This document shows positions 42,681 through 54,866 of a stretch of DNA of 64,000 bases, in pieces; positions within the stretch are counted from its first letter, which is position 1, and each line of letters begins with the position of its first letter. The position numbers were made by a program, and so were the translations under genes. The DNA lies in contig QYRS01000007.1 of assembly GCA_006503535.1 (NCBI GenBank), positions 2,542,001 through 2,606,000 on the forward strand, in the 5' to 3' direction. Under the pieces are notes generated by a model. It worked only from the letters and a program-made list of their open reading frames with translations, was not told where the DNA came from and made no database searches. Source of the stretch: Arthrinium phaeospermum. Its lineage: Eukaryota > Ascomycota > Sordariomycetes > Amphisphaeriales > Apiosporaceae.

Positions 42681-44743
42681 CTAGGCGGCGCTCAAACCCA
42701 ACTCCTTGATGAACATATCAGCTGCCTTCTCCCCGATGACCAAGGCCGTGTCGCAGGTATTCGCCGACACGTTGCGCGGCGCAATGCTCATGTCCGTAAT
42801 CTTCAGACCCTGCACCCCGTAGACGCCGAGCTCCGGGTCCACGACGCCCCCCTGCTCGCGCGGCAGCATCTTGCACGTCCCGAGCGAGTGCCAGGTCGTC
42901 CCCACGTGCTTCCGGAGCCACTTCTCGAGGACCGCGTCGTCTGCGGCCGTGTACCGGATCGCGGGCGCGTCGCGCGGGATCGGCGGGTCGTTCTCACCCA
43001 GCTTTACGAGCGCGGCCGGGGAGTCGGCCGCGAAGGGCGGGTGGAACTCGGCCTCCTCGCCGCCCATCGTGCCGACCATCTCGCCCCGGTAGGCGGGCAT
43101 GCGCCGCATCACCTCGCGCTGCTTCTTGTACAGCCAGATGTGCTTCTTGATGTCGAGCTGGCCCGGGTCGGCGAAGAAGCCGCTCTCGAAGTCGACCGGG
43201 TCGTCTAGTCCCGGGCCGGTGATGTGGAGGTGGCCGCGGGAGAAGGGGTACACGGTGAAGGCCGTCACGGCGAGGCAGGGGGCGCCGGTTGCTAGGCGCG
43301 GGTCTGCGGGAAATCTGTCTACTGGTCAGAAAGTTTGTCGCCATCTCGAGGCATCGAAAAGTTCCACAAGAAAGATTTTTGTCTAACTTACCCGCCATTG
43401 ACGTCCAGCAAAGCCAGAGGCTTGTCGGGGTAGCTCTTGTACTCCCTGTCCCAGGCCGCCTGAAACTCGGGGCCCAGGGCAGCCACCTCGTCATCGGTGG
43501 GCCGGATCTTGGACTGCATCTCCTTGCCGTTCCAGCCCATCATCTCTTGTTTCTTCTTGATTAGATCCTCGTTCTTGTCCATACGCCCGAACACCAAACC
43601 ATCAAGGGTGTCGGTAATGGACAAGTTATTGAGATAGGGGTAGCCGAGGAGCTGGTGATCCTCGTACCCATCGCCGACCCCGGGCAGCTCGGCGACGAGA
43701 GGAACACCTGCGCGCTCGAGAACTTTAGATTCGCCCAGGCCAGACCTCTCCAAGAGGGACGGGGTATTGATGGCCCCGGCAGACGCGACTACTAGTTTCC
43801 TCGCCTTCACAATTCGCAGAGGACCTGTCTTGTTGGTATCCCCGCCCGCGCGGAACAAGGGATTGGGCCGGAACTCAACCCCGACAGCTCTCTTATTCTC
43901 GTCGAACAGGATGCGCTGAACCTGCGTTTCGACGAGCACGTGAAGGTTGGGGTGCTTGCCATCCTGGAGTCGTGGATGCAAGTAGCACGTTGCGGCATCT
44001 TGGCGCTTGCCGTCCAGCGTCTCAAATCGCTTGGCGCGCCAGACAGCGTTGATGGAGTCCATGTCAGAGAGGTCATCCACGTTGGACCAGCCCATGACCT
44101 CGGCTGCGGCGGCGAACTCGTCTCTGATGCGGGTGGAGACGTAGGTACCGTCGGATACCTTGATAGGGCCATCGTGTCCATGAACACCCTTCTCGTCTTT
44201 GCCATGGTATGTCTCGTGCTGCGAATAGTATCATTAGTCCCACCCACCACTCTAATAGAACTCCGGAGTGGGAGAAGTACCTTCTTCAAGTACGGAAGAA
44301 TCTCATCCGCAGACCATCCCGGCGCATCCCACGAGTCCCAGTCCGATCTCTGGGGTCGACTGTACGTCAGCATGTTGGTAGAGGAGCCGCCTCCGAGGAC
44401 TCCGCCCGTGGCGACCAGAAGCTCGCGGCCGCCCACCCCCGGGGCCTTCTTGGTGAAGTAGAAGAGGTTGGTCTTGGTTTCTGGGTTGAGATGCGACAAG
44501 AAGCAGGCAGGATACTCGATGGAGGGCATCTGGTTGTTGGACCCGCCTTCAATCACCAAGACGGACAGCTTGGGGTCTGCGTCGACGAGCCGGGCCGCGA
44601 CGACGCAACCAGCGGTGCCGCCTTTGTTGGGAGAGATGTCAGTGTATTATGCATGACCAGTTGCCTGTCTATAGTGGCTCACCTCCTGCTATGATCACAT
44701 CGACCTCGTCAATGGTATCCGGAAGCTTGTTGTACAGCGGCAT
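42681..44743 (-). CDS. GMC oxidoreductase, alcohol-oxidase-like (AA3_3 type)
   Basis: Four exons on the minus strand: 44683-44743, 44281-44621, 43392-44218, 42681-43314; 620 residues. The protein starts MPLYNKLPDTIDEVDVIIAGGGTAG with the FAD motif at about residue 19-24 and no signal peptide, so it is intracellular. The second GMC signature is VVASAGAINTPSLL. The C-terminal part (TTWHSLGTCKM, GGVVD, LKITDMS, NTCDTALVIGEKAADM) is closest to fungal alcohol oxidases of the methanol oxidase group; the catalytic pair is H552 and N595. It is about 40 residues shorter than classical alcohol oxidases and ends in SAA, without a clear PTS1 peroxisomal signal. Choline-dehydrogenase-like function is an alternative. 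It converges on the MFS gene, which suggests a possible shared pathway. Confidence 0.88.
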
Positions 44744-45610
44744 AATGTCGTTGGCGATGCTTGTTTTTGCCTTCTGTGTTTGCCGTTTTGCGTAAGATAA
44801 AGTAATAGGCCGTTGAGTTTGGTAAATTTAGTCTTACATATACACGACTTGGATTTTCCAGCATGACAGTATGGCTCAATAATTGGAAAGCGCGGGGCGA
44901 CTTTGGACATTTTGATGCGAAGGATGATCTTGTGCCGTGGTACCGAGGCGTAGTTGGCTGCAAAGGATTGTCTTCTTCAGCTGATTGGTGAACCAAAACG
45001 GCGGATCCAGGGAGATCGTACTCATCCGGATGTAAGTGGAACTCTTTACACTAGCGATGCTACGTATTTTGCCCCCCTTGCATGAGACCATGAGCTGTTG
45101 GTAGCCCAACTACATTGAACCCCTCATGTTTCTTTGTAATCATGGGCCAATGTATTTGCTTGAGATATAACCCACTATGCTGATCAAGTCGCAGCTGGTC
45201 ATAGGATTCAGGGGCTGAAACGGATCCTAGCCCGTAACCATCACCCAAGGTCACTTTGTTGACTAATCGACGCGCAAAAATGGATGCAAAATCCTAGTTT
45301 GGTTACAGAGTGAATAGTAATGACCGTGGGTGTATTTTCTCAAAGATCTCCTAGACTATCTAAAAGACCACGACCTCAGCGGCGGTTGGCAACCAAGTCA
45401 GACATTGCCACATGTTGAATGAAGCAGGTATCGTCTTTGGTTCCAGGCAAGAAAGTGAAATCTCCTGTCCAAACTCTCCCCCTGACCTGATCTCTCCCAG
45501 TACTGCCCCCGCCGTCGAGAAAAGGTTGTTGCGATTGTAGAATCTGCGGCCACTGACGGTGCAAATATCAGCAGCCGGTGATTTGTGATTAGCCCGTGGG
45601 ACCGAGCTGT
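44744..45610. other. Intergenic region
   Basis: Promoter of the alcohol-oxidase-like gene and 3' flank of the repeat-protein gene, both on the minus strand. No additional gene recognised. Confidence 0.5.
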
Positions 45611-46115
45611 CTAGGAGCAGCCGTAGGTGGCGTCGTAGCACCAGCCGTCGCCGCACATGACCTGGCCGGCGGGGCAGTCGGCCTGGGCCTCGCGCTTGGC
45701 GCTCTGGCAGCCGTAGCGCTCGTCGTAGCACCAGCCGTCACCGCACTGGATCTGGCCGTCGGGGCAGGCGCCGGCCTGCACGGCGCGCTCGACGAAGACG
45801 GACCGCTTGCCCTGGCAGCCGTAGCGCTCGTCGTAGCACCAGCCGTCGCCGCACTGGATCTGGCCGTCCGGGCAGTTGCCCGCCTCGACGGCGCGCTTGT
45901 CGACGCAGCCGTAGGTGGCGTCGTAGCACTTGTTGTCCAGGCACATGACCTGGCCCGGCGGGCAGCCCTGCGGCACGCCCAGGGCGAGGAGGGGGAGGGT
46001 GATTAGGGTGAGGAGTCCGGCTGGGGAGGTTCGAGGTCAGTACGTCCGTCTCTTGGTTTTGAGAGATAGAGAGAGAGAGAGAGAGAGCAGCTGGAAACTT
46101 ACAGGTGAATTGCAT
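45611..46115 (-). CDS. Secreted tandem-repeat cysteine-rich precursor with Kex2-type sites
   Basis: Exons 46103-46115 (13 bp) and 45611-46020; 140 residues. The 82-bp intron (GTAAGT ... CCCCAG) joins MQFT to SGLLTLITLPLLALG, giving a signal peptide of about 20 residues. The rest is four copies of C-P-x-G-Q-x-x-C-x4-C-Y-D-x-x-Y-G-C at residues 24-43, 54-73, 90-109 and 120-139, so all 16 cysteines fall in the modules with spacing C-x6-C-x4-C-x6-C. Between modules stand dibasic KR sites at 46-47, 76-77 and 113-114, the last followed by EA as in Kex2/Ste13 processing. Modules 2 and 3 are identical in protein and differ at two of 56 bases. Processing would release four disulfide peptides of about 25-30 residues. 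I know no named family with this module. A GA microsatellite lies in the intron and a TATA box at 46260-46266. Confidence 0.85.
45712..45876 (-). repeat. Near-identical 108-bp-spaced coding repeats in the repeat-protein gene
   Basis: The segments 45712-45767 and 45820-45875 match at all but two of 56 bases, with a period of 108 bp (36 codons). They encode modules 2 and 3 and point to recent duplication or gene conversion. Confidence 0.8.
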
Positions 46116-46259
46116 TTTGGCGGTTGGGTTGTTGTTTGTATGGGTTGTAGTTTGAAGTTTTGCTGGTAGATCTGTGTGATAGATAGAAGGCGGGTGAGTT
46201 GGAATGTGATGCTGTTGGTGTCGAGCAAAGTCTGTCTTTTCCCCAGGGGCTCAAGGCCC

Positions 46260-46266
46260 TTATATA
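46260..46266 (-). promoter_or_regulatory. TATA box of repeat-protein gene
   Basis: TATATAA on the minus strand, 145 bp upstream of the ATG at 46115. Supports the small first exon. Confidence 0.55.
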
Positions 46267-49200
46267 GGCAATCCCGTGGGTATAATCGTCCCATTCTCAA
46301 GCGAAACGACGCCGTCATGTCCTTCTTCACCCTCTTTCGCGATGACTTGGAACGGTCTTGCTGTTTGCTGATGGATTTTCCTCCTCTTTTCCTCTATTCG
46401 GATTGCCATCGCAGTCATCATGTGGCTTATTGCGTCAATGCCTTGGATCTCGTATGAAAGAAGGCAGAGTGAATTGCGGCCTTTCGACTGATCAAGAACA
46501 TGATCGGATAGAAATGGTGGTGTAGCCTCGTTGGTAACTGCCGGTCATACCTCATCGAACCAGTCTCAGGCATTGCACGGAACTCCACAGACCGGACTAT
46601 GCCAGCAACCTCCTCGCATTTTACCATCCTCCCGAGCCCGTAAAGACGAACGAGGCAGTTAGACCCGCCTTGCGGCATGAATCAGCAATAAAGACCCCTT
46701 TGGCTGTGAGGCTGAGTAAGACTCGTCCAGAAACGGTAGCCAGGACAGACGATCCGGGCGTGGTGGGGCACCCGGATATGCTGCTCCCGCATTTGCTGCA
46801 GTATATATTATGTACCTGCGCTCTTACGTATGAGTATTCTAAGTTACGTATCTGCATTGGAAAATTGTATTGCCCTCCAACTCCCAGATGTTGTCATGTT
46901 TTGTGGGGAAGTTGTCATCTCGGACGTGTCATACCATTTAACTCATTCTAGCGATGGGCAGTCGACTCCTCTTTGCTAATAGCCGGCGAAACGCAGTGGG
47001 CTAGAAGAGAGAAAGAAAAGAAAAAGGTAAAAGATCAATGGGGAATACGACATGTACAGTAATTGTGTCGTGGCTATTTTCGGTATGAACAGCTTCATGG
47101 GCTCAGGCTTGCTGCCAGCAGTGCAACGTAACTGGCCGTAAGCACTATGCGGCTCGATCCGATTTCTCACCCCACGAATTTCTTCGCTTCAGTTACGCAA
47201 TTACTTCGGAGCTCGAGGTATACGGTAGGTAATCTGTATAGCTACCTGCGATACGAACCGCGAAAGGGACTTGGCTTCGTCCGGCATATTTACACCCGGT
47301 CCCGGGGGCGCGCTGGAAGTAACTGGTTGAACATACCATTTTTGGACAAAGGTTGACATGCCGATGCTGGCCGCAAACTGTATACAGCCGTATGTATTGT
47401 CAGACCTAACCACACTGCGGTAATCCTAGCCTCGCGCAGGAGCTCAGTTTATGGCAGTTAGGTGAATGTTGATCAACTATCCACGTCACCCAACGTGTGA
47501 AAGCTTAACATTTTCTCAACTGTGGGCTATTCTCACCAGAGAACTTTCGGTATCTGATCACCGCTCACATCCTCATAGCTAGCTCTGTGGTCTCCAGAGC
47601 GCCAAGACAAGTCGGTGTTGTCGTTTGTGGCCGGGCCATGCCCGGTGTCACAGGGGGTCCGGCATTTACGAAGGCGCCAAGGGCTCGTGCTCGGCATTGA
47701 GTTTGGAAATGGTGAGCTCTATACATCAGCTTCATCAATGTAACTTGTAGTGCTTAGTATGCAAATCCTGATCCATGGTGCTCTTGTCCAACTTGGGAGT
47801 TGGATTACGTGTGGCCACGTTCATCATGTGACCTGTCTTCCGAGACTTTTAATATTTAGACTTGGTCATGGCAGCTTGAGGTCTACTCCTTGCAGGTCCT
47901 TGGTGACTGAGACACGTTTGCCTTTTTCTACTACACCCACTTAGCTGAATTTAACGTTGGATTTGGTGAGTCTGGCATGCGTGTTGCTTCTTGCACAAAA
48001 CCCATCCACGCTCATACTCGTTACAACCAACTTCCTTTTCATTCTAGATAATCACTTTCTGTGATAATAGGAGTGAAATTGTGATTCTAATAGAGGGAAT
48101 CCAGGTGGGTTGCGCACTTCTCCTGTCCAAACTTTACCTCGCTACCCGACGAGCATTGAACATATATAGGATCACCCAAGAGTATCACGACATACAGTCC
48201 GAACCTAGATCGACTATACTTGGCTATCGCTTGTCTATAGCCTAAATTCTGGCCAAAATACCCGAGGTGTTAGACACCGTTGGAAGCACGATCCGTTGAC
48301 TTCAAGATGGACGTCGCAATATCGACGGTCAAATTTCTCTTGGCATCGACACTGCGTACGGATAAGTTGGTACTCAGCTTGATGAGTTATTGATGCTATG
48401 ATGTCATCTTGGGTCCAAAGAGAGAGAGCAAGAGAGGGTGAGGGAGGGAGAAACAAGCCAATCCAATAAGCCGTGTAGTTGCAAAATTATTTCACTTAAT
48501 CACTGCCATTGATTAAGACTCCGGCACTACCAAGTATAGGCCATGGCAGTTTTAGTGTAGCGTTGGGGCTGATACTAGGTGTTCGTCTCCGTTGCAGCGG
48601 GAACCTAATTGGTGCCCAAAGTTGGGTTTTCTGGTGACATGCAATCATCGCCTGTCTGTCTTGCTGAGTGCCAAGCTGTATTGAACAGCGTCAATCGTCA
48701 CAACATCAAGCTACATCGTTAAGTGGTATTCAATACCGCGCAAATGTTAGATGCATGGAACTAACTGATATAGCGATCCGATATCGCAATCGATGGTCTG
48801 GCTCAGAAATCTTTTGTTGGGATGACAGAAGGTGGGATGGCAACCATCGTACGGCGTCGGCCCACGATCGGCAATTGATGATTGTCACGGAACCAAGTGG
48901 GCGGGGGTCAGATCTTGGATGTTGGCAATCCTACCATCTTTGAGATCTGGATGCCGGCAAATGGTGGCCAGCATTTACAGGGGCAGGTGGCAGGCTATTT
49001 GCACGGGCATCCAGTTTGTATCATAGCGCGTCCTCGAGCTGAATGTCGGTGAATTGGCGCAGTCCCTGTCATTGTGTGCCTTTTGAAGACGAGACATGCC
49101 AAACCGCCTGAAAATCGAAAAAAGCGCGCCCCAATCAGATTTAGGGGCTCCCCGCAGAAGCCGCCAAAACAGGCAAGCGCTAAAGAGGACCCTGGCGATC

Positions 49201-49956
49201 TCCTGCAAGGGTAAGCAATATTGTAGCAAGCAATAAGCCTGCAAAATACAAAGTTCTAATCAATCAATCAATCTGCAACGAACCAGCCTGTTTAATGCTC
49301 GAGCGCTGAGAGGACCACTGCTGCTGCCTTTGCTCCTGCCACTCAAATATGACTCGAAGGATGAAGTCCAATCCTTCTGATCAAATCAGCTGTCCAATCG
49401 AGCCGACGAACCGGTCGGCGTTTTGCCCAACGGCCATTTGATTTGCGCCTGACCAACGGTTCGGAACCTTCGGGGCCCTGTCAGACCCAGCTAGGATTGC
49501 TTCTGGGACGGCGTAGGGTGGCATCGCGGCATGTGCTAGCGACCTGGGATGACGGGCTAGTCCGCTTGCAGCTAGACGACAGGCCTAGCACAGGGGACCC
49601 TGAAGCTTGGTTAATGAGATCCGACGATGCCGCCTTCTTTGTCGAGCTCCTTTTTCTCATTTCGGTATTTTCGTTCCCCCATTCCTCTGTTTACTTACCT
49701 TGTTTCCGCTCGATTTGGGCATTTGTCATCGTCATCCTACCTGATCAATCACATGCGCGTCCTCGTCATTGCTCGTATGTGCTCCCCCGTCAGCCCTACC
49801 AGGTGACCAAGAGACCACTTTCTTCCAACTTCAAACGTCGATACCGAGGACGCATATTGCTCTGCTTGGACCATCTTTGCTTTTGGGCTGGGGTAGTAGC
49901 TACGAAAACGCATTTCTCCTGATTGCCGGTTCAATACCGCGCCCAGACCTCATATC
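46267..49956. other. 3.7-kb region without a recognisable gene
   Basis: The longest gene-free stretch in the window. Frames are all short, in either strand, with stops spread evenly and no match to a domain I know. A purine-rich run lies near 48419-48452 and a short AATC tandem at 49258-49272. No tRNA, rRNA or transposon ends were seen. It holds the promoters of the repeat-protein gene (left end) and of the DUF2456-like gene (right end). Confidence 0.55.
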
Positions 49957-50842
49957 ATGCCTTCTTGGGCCACGAATCCCTTCTTTAGCCGCCAGCAGCA
50001 ACAGCAGCAAGAAGTGGCCAGTGAAAGTGACGTAGACCCAGAGGCGGGCTCGCAAGCCCAGGACGTCGCTTCCGATTCCAGTGATGCCCGGACCGGCTTC
50101 CGAGAACCCAGCACCAAGTTTACCGGGCATCAGATCTTCTACCTCTTCGGTCTCGATGGCGTCGGCGCATTCATTCTCTCGGGCGGCATCAACTTTGCTA
50201 TCGCGTATGGTAAGTCGTACCACATCACATACCTTCCCCGCCACTAGAACATACGTTGCATCCAACTTACTCACACTCTTCTCAGCCATGTACACGACAC
50301 AGCACTACACCCCCGACAACATCATCCGGCTCTTCCAGCTGCCCAACACGCTGGCCGGCGATATGGCGGTGACCATGTTCATCCAGTGCATCATAACATG
50401 GCTGGTGGAGCTGATCCTGGTGAACCGCGACCTGAGGATCGGCGGCGTACAGGCCATCGGTTTTCTGCCCGAGCCCACCAACCGGCTGGTGCGCTGGTAC
50501 ATGTTCTTGGACCGGACCGAGGACGCGCACGAGGTCGGCGGGTTCAAGCACTGGGTTAGCTTCCTGGCGTCGCAGGTGGTGCGCGCCCTCATCGCGGTCG
50601 TGCCCTGCTTCGTCCTGCTCTTCGGGCCTAGCATCGGCTTCCTCACCCTCGTCGGCACCCCCATCCCCTGGGGCTCGTCCGCGACCGACTGGGTCTACGC
50701 CACCAAGTGGGCGCCCCAAGTCTTCAAGCTGCTGCTGGGCGGCATCCTGTCGCTGCTGACGGGGCCGGCCTTTGCGGCCTTCTGGCTGGTGCGCTGCGGT
50801 TGGGCGCTCAAGAAGAACGAGGCGCACTACGGGCAATCATGA
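49957..50842 (+). CDS. DUF2456-like integral membrane protein
   Basis: Exons 49957-50209 and 50286-50842; 269 residues. The N-terminal 45 residues are polar, with a run of six Gln (RQQQQQQE) and acidic patches. Four or so hydrophobic helices follow: FLFGLDGVGAFILSGGINFAIAY-like, MAVTMFIQCIITWLVELIL, VVRALIAVVPCFVLLFG and a C-terminal LLLGGILSLLTGPAFAAFWL. The pattern and segments match what I recall of the fungal DUF2456 family, whose role is unknown; the family name is from memory and moderately sure. The C-terminus KKNEAHYGQS is cytosolic if the N-terminus is. No signal peptide. Confidence 0.78.
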
Positions 50843-52433
50843 CCTTTTTCTCTTTGCTTTTTGCTTTGAACAACTTGGATTGGATCATTTATCCATTCGT
50901 TGATACCCCCCACTCGCTTTTGCATGACCTTTTAATGTTTTGAGTCGGAAGAAAGCGGCGTTTTGTGCGGCCAATTACATGTTTTTACATCCATGGATAG
51001 ACAGAAAGCGGGCGCGCACGCACTGGCGTTTTTCTTGGGACGAACGACGCTCATGATATGTTGCATTGCATTGCATAGAACTATTAGACCTTATTACCTC
51101 ATTTTTAATATTAGCATAATAGACAGGACGGTCGAGAAACCGGGCCTTTGATTACCGAGCAATTCCAGAGTCTTTTTCGCTGTACTCAAAAGTTCCAAAG
51201 CTTCGGTGTTGTCGGCGTCAGCTTAACACCAACTCGAGAAATTGATGAGTTTGAGACTGGATGTGCAGGATGACCAGACTGCTAACTTGCCGAAACCTGC
51301 TTGATCGAGCATTACAAGGAAAAGAAGAGTTACTCTCGTAATGATGCAAACTGAAGTCACATATTCCTCATCAGATGCCCAAAGCAGCTGTCGCTGCCCC
51401 AAAGCCTCGGATCTCAAATCAGTAATCAGATGGCATGGGAGATCGACTGTTCCCGTACCTCTGTCAGCCAATCGGCAACAGCCGCTTTTGCTGAGACATG
51501 GGCATGCTGCATGCACTGTTACTTGCAATCAAACAAAAGTCGATGACTGAGTCAAGATCCACGTGAATCTCCAATCATGCTGAGAAACCATCCCTCTCGA
51601 AGCTACGAGTCATGTAGCAAACGAATGCTGGGTATTTGGGCCGTTGCCAATTGATATGACGATGATTATTCGGTGTTCTAAGCCGAGTCCCAAAGTTTGG
51701 TTACCGGATCCAGACATAGAGCAACCCAAATGCTTACCTGGACTACAGCTCTGTGCTACCATCGCCGGAACCTGTGGAATCGAGCAAGCGACTGCATCGA
51801 GTTTGATCCTTCTAGGGTTTGAAAGATCTGTTCATCTTTGTACGATGTTTTTGGCAAAATCTGGCTTGGCAACGGGGGTATGAAGCAACGAGCAATCTAT
51901 CTGCGGGTAATTGGCTGGAGCCGCGCCCAGTGCCCAGTGCGACCCCCAGGCGGGTATGGGTTAGCGCATCCACAGGCGTCGACAGCTACCAATTTTCCCG
52001 CCAACGGGCTGCAGCCTTTTCCTGCTTGGCTGCTGCCAGTTCCTGTCAATCCAACACCTTTTTCTCCACGCCCCATCGATCTAGATCATTCCAACTGCCG
52101 GTCGTTGATCGAATTCCTCGCTTGGCGGTTGGCCCCCCTTCCGCTTCCGATAGCTTCACGTCGCGCAGGTTTCGAGCCGAAATACTGATATCCGACATCC
52201 ACCAATGATCGTCCCGGTCATTTCGATCGCCATGGGTTCGTCCCAGGAACAGGGCAATCGTACGCGGCCCGGCCCTAGCTGCGGATGAATGATACGAATA
52301 TATATCATCCCACGATGGCGCACACCTTCCCAGAGGCGAACGACTTCTAGGCCACCGTTCTAGCCTCGAGCCCGTACTCTTCACTCGACACTCCTTTGAA
52401 CCCCCGCCTCGACCAACCCCACGAACCGACACC
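50843..52433. other. Intergenic region
   Basis: 3' flank of the membrane protein gene and promoter of the pectin methylesterase. An alternating TATATAT lies at 52299-52305, about 130 bp upstream of the next ATG, and may be its TATA element. No gene seen in between. Confidence 0.55.
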
Positions 52434-53506
52434 ATGAAGCTGATCTTGGGCTCGCTTGCCCTCGCCGGCTCTGCCCTGGCCGCGGGCCGAACCTCGGCGC
52501 CCTCGGGCTGCATCACGGTCGCCAAGAGCGGCGGGCAGTACAGCACGATCCAAGCCGCCGTCAACTCGCTGCCGGGCTCGTCGTCGGCGCGCTGCATCTT
52601 CATCCAGCCGGGGACCTACACCGAACAAGTCCTCGTGGACGCCGCCAAGGGCGCCGTGACGCTCTACGGCTACACGGACGACACGTCGGGCCACGCGGGC
52701 AACAAGGTGACCATCACGGCGAGCAAGAGCCAGGCCGACGGCCTGACCAACGACGAGACGGCGACGCTGCGCGTCAAGGCGACGGACTTCAAGATGTACA
52801 ACGTCAACGTCGACAACGGCCACGGCGCCGGCAGCCAGGCGGTCGCGCTCTCGGCCTACGCGGACAGCGGCTACTACGGCTGCGCCTTCACGGGCTACCA
52901 GGACACCCTCCTCACGCAGTCGGGCCGCCAACTCTACGCCAAGTGCCTGATCCAGGGCGCCACCGACTTCGTCTTTGGGCAGCAGTCCTTCGCCTGGTTC
53001 GAGAAGAGCGACATCCGCGTCGTCGCGGCCAGCCGGGGCTACATTACCGGTACGCATACCTTCATGCCGTTCCCGCTGTGCTCCGCAGTTTGGAAACTAC
53101 ATACACTATTACATCTGCTAACACATGCTGTCTACCTCTAGCCAACGGCGCCTCCAAGTCGGGCGCGTCCGAGTACGTCTTCAACAACTGCAACGTCGCC
53201 GCCGCGTCGGGCAACTCGGTCGCTAACGGCGCGTACTACCTAGGCCGCCCCTGGGGCGCGTACGCCCAGGTGGTCTTCCAGAAGACGGCGCTGAGCTCCG
53301 TCATCAACGCGGCGGGCTGGAGCGTCTGGAACCAGGGCGACGAGCGCACCGGGGGCGTCATGTTTGGCGAGGTGGGCAATACCGGCGCGGGTGCTACGGG
53401 ATCCCGCGCCAAGTTTGCCAAGAAGCTCGGCAGCGAGGTGAACATCGCGTCCATCCTGACGAGCGGGTATGCTGGCAAGGGGTACTACGATGCTGCTTAT
53501 ATGTAG
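52434..53506 (+). CDS. Pectin methylesterase (CE8), secreted
   Basis: Exons 52434-53049 and 53142-53506; 326 residues. The enzyme removes methyl esters from homogalacturonan, opening pectin to lyases and polygalacturonases. A signal peptide (about 1-17) precedes a parallel beta-helix fold. The family motifs occur in order: GTYTEQV, QAVALSA, GYQDTLLTQ, GATDFVFGQ with the nucleophile Asp, and YLGRPWG. The 92-bp intron (GTACGC ... CTCTAG) falls between RGYIT and ANGAS, a position common in fungal homologues. Length is normal for a fungal single-domain enzyme, with no pro-region. Confidence 0.94.
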
Positions 53507-54866
53507 GCAGTTTGAGGCCACATCTTTAGGCAGTGGTTTGCACGCTGCACTCATTTATTATTTCATGTGATGTTGTGAAAGCACCCCAGAAATATTCAAT
53601 TGTTACTGTCATCGGTCTTTGCAGTTCACCTTTGCTGGCAACATCAATTCTAGCGATACGCACAACTCATTCATTGATTATGTACTACGTGACAAAGGCG
53701 CCCACAATACCCTGCGGTCCCTAGATGACGGGCGATGGGCATCACGGTTCTCTTCGCAGCTCCAAAAAACGATCTACCGGGGACAAATCGTCCCTGGGGA
53801 TCGAGGGATCGAGATACAATCATGGCTCAAGCGACTGCCACCAATGATGTGTCCAGATTCTGAGAACGATATGCTGGCATGTAGTCATTACCGCCCGCGG
53901 CCTAGACCTATCCACAACGGTAGCCTGCGTCCTATCTTTCGGAAGGCTGAGCATGCATTCCGGAGGTCGAGCATAGATTGGCTTTGATACTGCATCGACG
54001 CTTGTGAGGACTCAATAGTCATCCGTATTGGAGTGGGGGAGGCCAGGCATGGTGTCTCTACCCGTTGGGGGTAACAGGAGTCCAGTCTGTCCGGGCTCTA
54101 GAGTGAACCGCCAATAAGATTCGCGTTCTGAGAGCCAAGCCCACGCCATCGATATCATGTTTCTGATACAGGCCAGATCCCCCAAGATGCGCCACCAAAG
54201 TCTGTCAGTCTTGCGTGATCTCCCATCCTACCGACGTTCAGAAAGCCTGTCATCGTTCAAGTCTTAGCGAGCAAACAGTCAGCAGCCAGAACTGTGAGCT
54301 GTGAGCTGTCACTATGGCCTGCATATCTTGTTGATCAGAGGATGCTGCACAACACCGGATGAGCCTTGTCACGCTTCCGCTTGGAAGACCATTGATCCTC
54401 GCATAGCACAGCAACAATACCCGCCCATTATCCATCGCTCTTTGCATATTGACCGCTATTCGTCACGTCCATGGATACGAGGAACGCGATTCTCCAAGGT
54501 CCCGCATCCGACGGCGGAAGCCGCTTGCATGGACCCGGACGGCACGCCGCATCGACGGTAGGCCTCCGACTGATGGTTCCACACTGCGCCGGCTGGACCA
54601 CGTCCGATGTATCAAGATTGAGGGGTAAGAAATGTATGATGTAAACACTTGAGATCGAGTAGAAGTGCCGGGGTCCTGTCGATCAGGAACCGAACGAGGG
54701 GGCGTCAGCCAAGCATAAATAGGGGCTTCCTTTCCCAGCCAGATGATGAGCCGTTTTTCTCCCTTCCTCACACATCACGCTTAAGACAATACAGATTCGC
54801 ATTCACAAGTTCTTTCTAAAACCATTTTCTCTCATCACTCAAGTCTCCCCTCTCAAAACACCCAAG
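53507..54866. other. Intergenic region with stress-element motifs
   Basis: 3' flank of the pectin methylesterase, then the promoter of the small SMP-like gene. Three AGGGG motifs and an ATAAATA lie in the last 250 bp. No gene in the rest. Confidence 0.55.
54621..54725 (+). promoter_or_regulatory. Three AGGGG (STRE-like) motifs and TATA-like element
   Basis: AGGGG occurs at 54621, 54697 and 54721, within 250 bp of the start codon at 54867, with ATAAATA at 54715-54721. AGGGG is the stress response element bound by Msn2/Msn4 in yeast and by Seb1-type factors in filamentous fungi. Fits a stress role for the downstream gene; inference only. Confidence 0.45.

Noticed and set aside
45611..46115. 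Dikaritin (ustiloxin-like) RiPP cluster
   Set aside because: The layout with KR sites fits a precursor, but the modules are cysteine-rich and no DUF3328/UstY-type oxidase was seen anywhere in the window.
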